A stretch of DNA of 64,000 nucleotides, from positions 310,001 through 374,000 of the forward strand of contig JADKDV010000001.1 of the NCBI GenBank assembly GCA_016718315.1. The letters are read 5' to 3'. The first letter of the stretch is position 1. Every line of letters begins with the position of its first letter. Under the pieces are notes generated by a model. That model searched no databases and had not been told where the DNA came from. It saw nothing but the letters and a program-made list of their open reading frames with translations. Both the position numbers and the translations under genes were made by a program. The stretch is from Candidatus Obscuribacter sp. GTDB lineage: Bacteria > Cyanobacteriota > Vampirovibrionia > Obscuribacterales > Obscuribacteraceae. This document shows positions 62,058-64,000 of this stretch, piece by piece.

Positions 62058-62090
62058 TTGTAATCACTTTTGCACTGACTGCAATGCAAT

Positions 62091-62110
62091 TTGTAGTCAT
62101 GTAACTACAA
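62091..62110. promoter_or_regulatory. Probable operator upstream of the RHH gene
   Basis: TTGTAGT-CATGTA-ACTACAA is a perfect inverted repeat with 7-base arms and a 6-base centre, located 34-53 bases before the RHH start codon, where a promoter would be. It is a good candidate for autoregulation. Confidence 0.5.
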
Positions 62111-62122
62111 TAGCATCGGGTC

Positions 62123-62148
62123 GGTTAAAAAGGGAAGGCCTTTTAACC
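62123..62148. other. Hairpin in the RHH-HAD intergenic region
   Basis: GGTTAAAA (62123-62130) pairs with TTTTAACC (62141-62148) around a GC-rich loop. It lies between two divergent genes, so a terminator role is not expected; perhaps a second regulator site. Confidence 0.3.
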
Positions 62149-62282
62149 CTGAGTTTTGTAAATTAACGGCTTTAGTCCTAGTTGTGCGGCTTAAGGTAAC
62201 CAGTTATTTGCTCGCCCCTGTATGCCATACTTACCTGACATCCGTATAGTACATTTGCCGCCTACCCTTTTGAAATACCTAT

Positions 62283-63032
62283 ATGACTACGCCATCATCG
62301 TCACCTTTACCCGCGCCTGGAGCAAAAGCGCAATCCACATCTGCTAATGCCTGGCTCTTTATTGACTTTGACAATACGATGATGGGCACAGAGTTTTTGG
62401 CAATACCGACGCTGGTGGACCGGTTTAATCAGCTCTACGGTGCAAAAACAGCTCATTTGCTCACAACCGAGGAGTTTCAAGAGTACTTTGGTGGACAGGC
62501 CAGGCAGTCACTTTGCCAAAACCTGAGCAAACATTTTGGCATTGACGTCATATATGAGGATCTCTATGACAGTCGAGAGTGGCGCATGATGCAAGCTCTC
62601 AAAACAACACCAGTGCAAATGGCGGCGGGATTGATTGAGACTCTCAGAGCTTTTAGAGAGCGTGGATTAAAGCTTGCTTTTGTCTCCAACAATCCGATCA
62701 TGCGTGCCTTTGCCGCCATGCGCAGTGCCACCAATGGTCAGGGTGAAGACCTTGCCGCGCTCTTTGGTACTGCCTACTTTGAGGCTGGTGATATCCAAAA
62801 ACCCAAGCCCGATGTCTATCTGCGTGCCCTGGAGCAGGTAGGAGCAGATGTGGCTTTGAGCTATGCTGTCGAAGACAGTGTCTCTGGTGTAAAGGCTGCG
62901 GTAGCTGCTGGGCTCAAGACTTTTGGTTATACAGGCTTTGGCAATGACCCAATCAAAGATCAAGACAAGCTAATCAAAGCCGGTGCTCATGCCTGCTTTA
63001 GCGATTGGCGCGATTTTTTGTCAATGATTTAG
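62283..63032 (+). CDS. HAD-family hydrolase
   Basis: A 249-residue haloacid dehalogenase-superfamily phosphatase. Motif I is FIDFDNTMM (nucleophile and acid Asp), motif II VSNN, motif III lysine KPKPDVYLRALEQVG, and motif IV VEDSVSGVKAAVAAG. The layout, with an alpha-helical cap between motifs I and II, suits a sugar-phosphate or phosphoglycolate-type phosphatase. Its last 35 bases overlap the convergent DinB-like gene. The ATG at 62283 follows a weak leader; the first 20 residues are Ser/Pro/Ala-rich. Confidence 0.92.
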   Translation: MTTPSSSPLPAPGAKAQSTSANAWLFIDFDNTMMGTEFLAIPTLVDRFNQLYGAKTAHLLTTEEFQEYFGGQARQSLCQNLSKHFGIDVIYEDLYDSREWRMMQALKTTPVQMAAGLIETLRAFRERGLKLAFVSNNPIMRAFAAMRSATNGQGEDLAALFGTAYFEAGDIQKPKPDVYLRALEQVGADVALSYAVEDSVSGVKAAVAAGLKTFGYTGFGNDPIKDQDKLIKAGAHACFSDWRDFLSMI

Positions 63033-63624
63033 CAATTTCGTCGATTTGCTTGAGATGTATTTGTTCATGCAAACCAGCCAGGCATAACCATTGGTGCAGA
63101 TTGATTGGTCCAAACCAGGGATGGTTATAAGTGTTGGGTTTGTGCTCAAACTCTCTGAGTGGTTTTACCTTTAATAAAAATTTGTGCGTAAAGTCTCTGT
63201 ATTGCAAAATACATAGCTCGCCGGACAACTGGCCTGTCGGCTTTACTGCGGCTACGTCGGCGACAAACGGTACCTCTTTATCAAAAGCTAAATGCTCAAT
63301 TACATCAGCCATCAGGTTGCCTACTATGATCAGGTGCTCGAGCACCATAGATGATGACCAGTACCTTGAGCTGTCTTCAATGCCTTGCAATGGTTTGACC
63401 AATACTGGTTTTTCTCTAAGTGGCTGGGGGCTGGCTTCTGTAGCCTGGATCAGTTTATTTGCAGTAATCTCAAAGTGGGCTGTCGCCTTACTAAAGTCAT
63501 GCAAGCGGCAAAATGCAGGAAAGAGAAAATGTTTAGCAGTAAATAGCTCCAATGGAGGTAAGCCTGCTCCTGGTGGTTGGAGCTTTGGCGGCAAATCGTT
63601 TGTGGTATCTGATTGGATGGTCAT
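62998..63624 (-). CDS. DinB/DUF1569-like protein
   Basis: A 208-residue helical protein from the ATG at 63624. The C-terminal NHPWFGPINLHQWLCLAGLHEQIHLKQI motif places it in the DinB/YfiT-like four-helix group (DUF1569). The third metal-binding His is in HLKQI, and earlier ligands may be EHLIIVG near residue 108. Such proteins are metal-dependent transferases or have unknown roles, some acting with low-molecular-weight thiols such as bacillithiol, which is of interest given the bsh-type genes in this window. Its stop overlaps the HAD gene by 35 bases. Confidence 0.8.
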   Translation of the reverse strand: MTIQSDTTNDLPPKLQPPGAGLPPLELFTAKHFLFPAFCRLHDFSKATAHFEITANKLIQATEASPQPLREKPVLVKPLQGIEDSSRYWSSSMVLEHLIIVGNLMADVIEHLAFDKEVPFVADVAAVKPTGQLSGELCILQYRDFTHKFLLKVKPLREFEHKPNTYNHPWFGPINLHQWLCLAGLHEQIHLKQIDEIAKSLTKNRANR

Positions 63625-63801
63625 TTCGTTATAGTCTACAGAGCCAACCAAAGTGTATCTCTAAGTAGCTCCTTTTGACACTATTTTCGAGGCGAGTGCT
63701 GCCCAAGCCACCAATTTGTGCAGGAGTGTGACAGTTGGGGCCTGGGATGTTAAAGCCTTTATCCTCGGGGCATAAGGGAGTAGTTGCCGGGGTGGTATGC
63801 A

Positions 63802-64000
63802 ATGCCTGTGCGGATTTTACTAGCTCTATCACTGTTTTTATCGTTGCCTCTAGCGGCATCAGCTCAAGCCTTTATGGAGGCTGGTGGTGTTTATGCTGGT
63901 GTTGCTGGATTGGGTGCGGGGCTTGCTGCCAGTCAAAACCATGGACAGGCTCTAAAATCAAGCTATGAGTTGGCGATACAGGCGCAGCAGGCACTGGTAG
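63802..64000 (+). CDS. 5' part of a secreted protein, cut by window edge
   Basis: The ATG at 63802 opens a frame that stays open to the end (66 codons). The start MPVRILLALSLFLSLPLAASA, if counted in parts, is a clear signal peptide: short basic start, hydrophobic core LLALSLFLSLPLA and cleavage near ASA|QAF. The mature part begins QAFMEAGGVYAGVAGLGAG and continues with a helical stretch. Too short for a family call. Confidence 0.65.
   Translation, partial: MPVRILLALSLFLSLPLAASAQAFMEAGGVYAGVAGLGAGLAASQNHGQALKSSYELAIQAQQALV

Noticed and set aside
63629..63859. Open frame on the minus strand at the right edge
   Set aside because: No ribosome site or domain; it overlaps the signal-peptide gene starting at 63802 on the plus strand.
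1..64000. CRISPR array, rRNA, insertion sequence or prophage
   Set aside because: No regularly spaced repeats, no transposase or phage structural motif, no rRNA sequence recognised when reading both strands.

Overview
The window looks like one contiguous piece of a bacterial chromosome with roughly balanced base composition. It is densely coded on both strands, and many genes start with TTG or GTG. I see no rRNA, no convincing tRNA, no CRISPR array, no insertion sequence and no phage module. The mixture of genes (many TPR proteins, a membrane-anchored Ser/Thr kinase, RDD-TPR and HEAT/LRR scaffold proteins, bacillithiol-type genes, a ligase-associated repair cassette, an FeS-type photolyase) suggests an environmental bacterium with a large genome. 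My best guess is a deep-branching relative of Cyanobacteria such as Melainabacteria/Obscuribacterales. That guess is an inference from gene style, not from a marker gene.

Layout. 0-5.7 kb: the first codons of an unknown gene, a Ser/Thr kinase, an HtrA protease, a TPR protein and small proteins. 5.8-11.7 kb: a tight four-gene operon for ligase-associated DNA repair (MBL/beta-CASP exonuclease, ATP-dependent ligase, Lhr-type helicase, PdeM-type phosphoesterase). 11.8-18.3 kb: an unknown gene, a CPT-like kinase, a 940-residue LRR protein and a frameshifted APC permease. 18.4-20.2 kb: phosphoglucose isomerase with a strong terminator. 20.3-28.2 kb: a small membrane protein, then a six-gene operon read on the minus strand: DUF2911 protein, large exported PIG-L deacetylase, an overlooked 50-residue membrane protein, sodium:solute symporter, half-size BshC-like protein and BshA. 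Most junctions in this operon are 4-base ATGA overlaps. A promoter with an inverted repeat in its spacer precedes it.

28-38 kb: POT peptide transporter, RDD-TPR protein, TerC, a long gene-poor leader region ahead of a small TPR protein, a membrane protein, an M28 peptidase and unknowns. 38-49.4 kb: ferredoxin-MBL protein, then on the minus strand a MORN/HEAT protein, a photolyase, a repeat-fold protein paired with a SWIM zinc-finger protein, and a secreted TPR protein. 49.5-56 kb: sugar-phosphate mutarotase, orphan adenine methylase, serC-serA and another TPR protein. 56-56.7 kb: a decayed metallophosphoesterase and a GC-rich stretch. 56.7-64 kb: a lipid/envelope-flavoured operon (membrane protein, EEP phosphatase, DUF2156, alpha/beta hydrolase), a fatty acid desaturase, an RHH regulator with a probable operator, a HAD hydrolase, a DinB-like protein and the start of a secreted protein.

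The strongest leads are the bacillithiol-type operon with its exported deacetylase, transporter and hidden small protein, and the phosphoesterase pseudogene.
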